From Brumimicrobium sp051745635 (GTDB lineage: Bacteria; Bacteroidota; Bacteroidia; Flavobacteriales_D; Crocinitomicaceae), in NCBI GenBank assembly GCA_051745635.1, contig JBNJEH010000053.1, positions 1 through 22,841 on the forward strand: 22,841 nt of DNA, in the 5' to 3' direction. The position numbers were made by a program, and so were the translations under genes. The notes beneath the pieces were generated by a model, which saw nothing but the letters and a program-made list of their open reading frames with translations, ran no database searches and was not told the origin of the DNA. Below, piece after piece: positions 21,450-22,841 of this stretch (its first letter is position 1; each line of letters starts with the position of its first letter).

Positions 21450-22247
21450 TTATAACTTCCTTCCAAATAAATGTCTGTTAATTTGTTGATTGATATCATT
21501 GTTTTCCAAGTAGCGATATTTCATTTCAACAATGCCACTGAGATGATGCCATGCTTGAAAACCTCCTCCTAGAGACTTACAATCCCCTGTGTTCGTTCCA
21601 GTGCAAAGCATATATCTAAAACTTTTACTCACCCTAAAATAATTCCCCGGACATGTAGAACCTTGCCCATCAAAATTGGTAATGTCGGCATTGCGACAAT
21701 CGTTCCATGGGGAGTACTCATTAAACTCTATTTCTATATCAATCGAATCTGTGCTGTTTTCTTCTGCCATTCTAAACGTCCCTTCTAATAGATAGGGTTC
21801 GTGGCACATATCATAAATTGTAAACGATTTGGTGATCGAATCATAGCCATCATCATTTGGAAAACAAACTGAATTTGGCTCTTTTTTAACGACTAATGTG
21901 ACAGGTATTGTAGATCCCACCCATTGAAGTCCAAATGTTTTAAATGTCTCTCGATCGGTTTCAACATCTGCTCCGATATACCAAGTGTACTCCGCTTCTT
22001 CTTCTTTTGCTCGAAAACGAACTTCTTTTCCACTTCTTCCAAAGACATTATCTGTTACTATTAAAGGTCCGTTTCCACCACCAAATCCATGTCTTTCCAG
22101 GATATCAAAATCCGCGCTCACCTCACTGGCACAATCACACGGGTCTTTTGACTCATTGTTTAATTGTGGTTGTTCCTTTTTGCAGGCAAACAAGGTAACT
22201 ATTATACCTACACAGGTCAAAAACGGTGCTTTTATGGTGTTGTTCAA
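21450..22247 (-). CDS. Tandem paralogous lipoprotein, copy 1 (TTG start)
   Basis: 265 residues, first in the array. The only start that leaves a signal peptide is TTG at 22247, since there is no ATG between the upstream stop and the lipobox. A purine-rich AAAAAGAG lies ~8 bp upstream. The signal (MNNTIKAPFLTCVGIIVTLF, then AC) is unlike that of copies 2-4, but from KKEQPQLNNESKDPCDCASE onwards it is nearly identical to copy 4. EGTFRMAEENSTDSIDIEIEF also pairs it with copy 4. It ends GRKL without the final Asn. A promoter-like TTTG-N19-TAGAATTG lies upstream (22323-22353). Confidence 0.8.
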   Translation of the reverse strand: MNNTIKAPFLTCVGIIVTLFACKKEQPQLNNESKDPCDCASEVSADFDILERHGFGGGNGPLIVTDNVFGRSGKEVRFRAKEEEAEYTWYIGADVETDRETFKTFGLQWVGSTIPVTLVVKKEPNSVCFPNDDGYDSITKSFTIYDMCHEPYLLEGTFRMAEENSTDSIDIEIEFNEYSPWNDCRNADITNFDGQGSTCPGNYFRVSKSFRYMLCTGTNTGDCKSLGGGFQAWHHLSGIVEMKYRYLENNDINQQINRHLFGRKL

Positions 22248-22322
22248 GCTAAAACTCTTTTTATTCAGGCTGCCTAAGCAAGGTAATCGTTAAACAGCGG
22301 TGCGTTAATATTAATGCCAGAA

Positions 22323-22353
22323 CAATTCTAATATAAAAAAACAACCTTACAAA
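22323..22353 (-). promoter_or_regulatory. Candidate promoter of the four-lipoprotein operon
   Basis: On the minus strand TTTG (22350-22353) is separated by 19 bp from TAGAATTG (22323-22330), 7 of 8 to TAnnTTTG and with the same spacing as the vapXD promoter. The implied leader is about 70 nt. The rest of the gap 22248-22439 shows nothing else. Confidence 0.5.
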
Positions 22354-22439
22354 ATTTCACGCGCTGTTTTGATCGGCGAGCTTTCTCCAATCCGAAAAAT
22401 ATTTTTTGGTGTACCATTCCACAAACAGGCTTCCCTTCT

Positions 22440-22841
22440 TCACTCCCACTCCAACCGGATCATCACCTTTTGGTTGGGATATCCATACGTGCTGTAACTT
22501 TCCAACTTCTTTAATTTTCGTTTGCTGGTGAGTACTTTATAGTCGCCACTAAAACGGTACGTTTGCTGCTCTACTTCTGCGGTGTGAAAATCCTCACAGT
22601 CGGCTGTATCCACCATTCTGGAAATCGTGAAGCGCTCAGCATCATCGTTGAACTGCCAGTTGAATCGGCTTTCGTCTCCCGCCAAATCCCAGGTGGCTGT
22701 GCAGACTTCTTCGTAAATCTCACAATTGTCAATCTGCCAGTCGGGGCGCGGAGAGAGCTGCGCTCCATCGACAGAAAGTTCTACAATTTTCCAGGTTCCC
22801 GGGCGCATCAGTCGTTTTGAAGCGCGTTTATCCTTATCGCA
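22440..22841 (-). CDS. Lipocalin-like lipoprotein, N-terminus off the window
   Basis: Partial gene of at least 133 codons. The frame stays open through the window edge. The first readable residues are CDKDKRASKRLMRPGTWKIV, where the leading Cys looks like the lipidated residue of a lipoprotein whose signal peptide lies beyond 22841, so the Met at 22808 is internal. The GTWKIVELSVDG strand and the later IRLEWE ending suggest a small eight-stranded lipocalin-like barrel, a fold common among Bacteroidota lipoproteins. Four Cys (Cys1 aside) may form disulphides. It is transcribed in the same direction as the four-lipoprotein array, 192 bp upstream of it, and is probably a separate unit. Confidence 0.65.
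   Translation of the reverse strand, partial: CDKDKRASKRLMRPGTWKIVELSVDGAQLSPRPDWQIDNCEIYEEVCTATWDLAGDESRFNWQFNDDAERFTISRMVDTADCEDFHTAEVEQQTYRFSGDYKVLTSKRKLKKLESYSTYGYPNQKVMIRLEWE

Overview
The window reads as chromosomal DNA of a Bacteroidota (Bacteroidetes), probably an aerobic, possibly marine, Saprospiria/Flavobacteriia-type lineage. The evidence is many short lipoproteins, a DUF5686 TonB-plug-like outer-membrane protein, a lamin-tail-domain secreted protein with a gliding/FlgD-like C-terminus, a YtxJ bacilliredoxin, a PheS with the four-Cys insertion that I associate with this phylum, and repeated TAnnTTTG promoter boxes. No rRNA, tRNA, transposase, integrase or CRISPR array was seen.

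Layout. Positions 1-2200 are an accessory islet: a DUF4412/GLPGLI-like lipoprotein and a HigB-HigA toxin-antitoxin pair. They are separated by a long attC-like imperfect palindrome and flanked by two direct copies of a ~183-nt element that ends in an intrinsic terminator (candidate structured RNA). Positions 2194-2297 are a low-complexity 'word' repeat. Positions 2420-3227 are two small lipoproteins on the minus strand, divergent from a tight plus-strand operon at 3336-5835 (pheS, ytxJ, glutaminyl cyclase). Positions 5836-7200 are a decayed region: two short signal-peptide ORFs, a 5' fragment of gcvT, and an intact VapD toxin with a small upstream partner, the latter two lying between exact 20-bp direct repeats. 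Positions 7369-9951 encode a large secreted multidomain protein. asd (10170-11174, plus) converges on a minus-strand group: M1 aminopeptidase, cyclophilin-FKBP fusion, DUF5686 protein and radical SAM/SPASM enzyme. Positions 19026-22247 hold four tandem paralogous lipoproteins read as one operon, preceded by a partial lipocalin-like lipoprotein that runs off the window edge.

How the parts work together. Housekeeping functions (Phe-tRNA charging, aspartate-family amino-acid synthesis) sit beside envelope functions (secreted prolyl isomerase, outer-membrane protein, surface lipoproteins, extracellular aminopeptidase). The gaps are filled by mobile or decaying material: two toxin-antitoxin modules, gene fragments, and dispersed intergenic repeats that in two cases begin directly after a stop codon.

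The most promising undescribed items are (i) the duplicated ~183-nt terminator-bearing element around the HigBA islet, (ii) the four-gene lipoprotein array with near-identical leaders and diverged bodies, and (iii) the 3'-end-associated word repeats. All similarity statements rest on my reading of the sequence; no database search was run.
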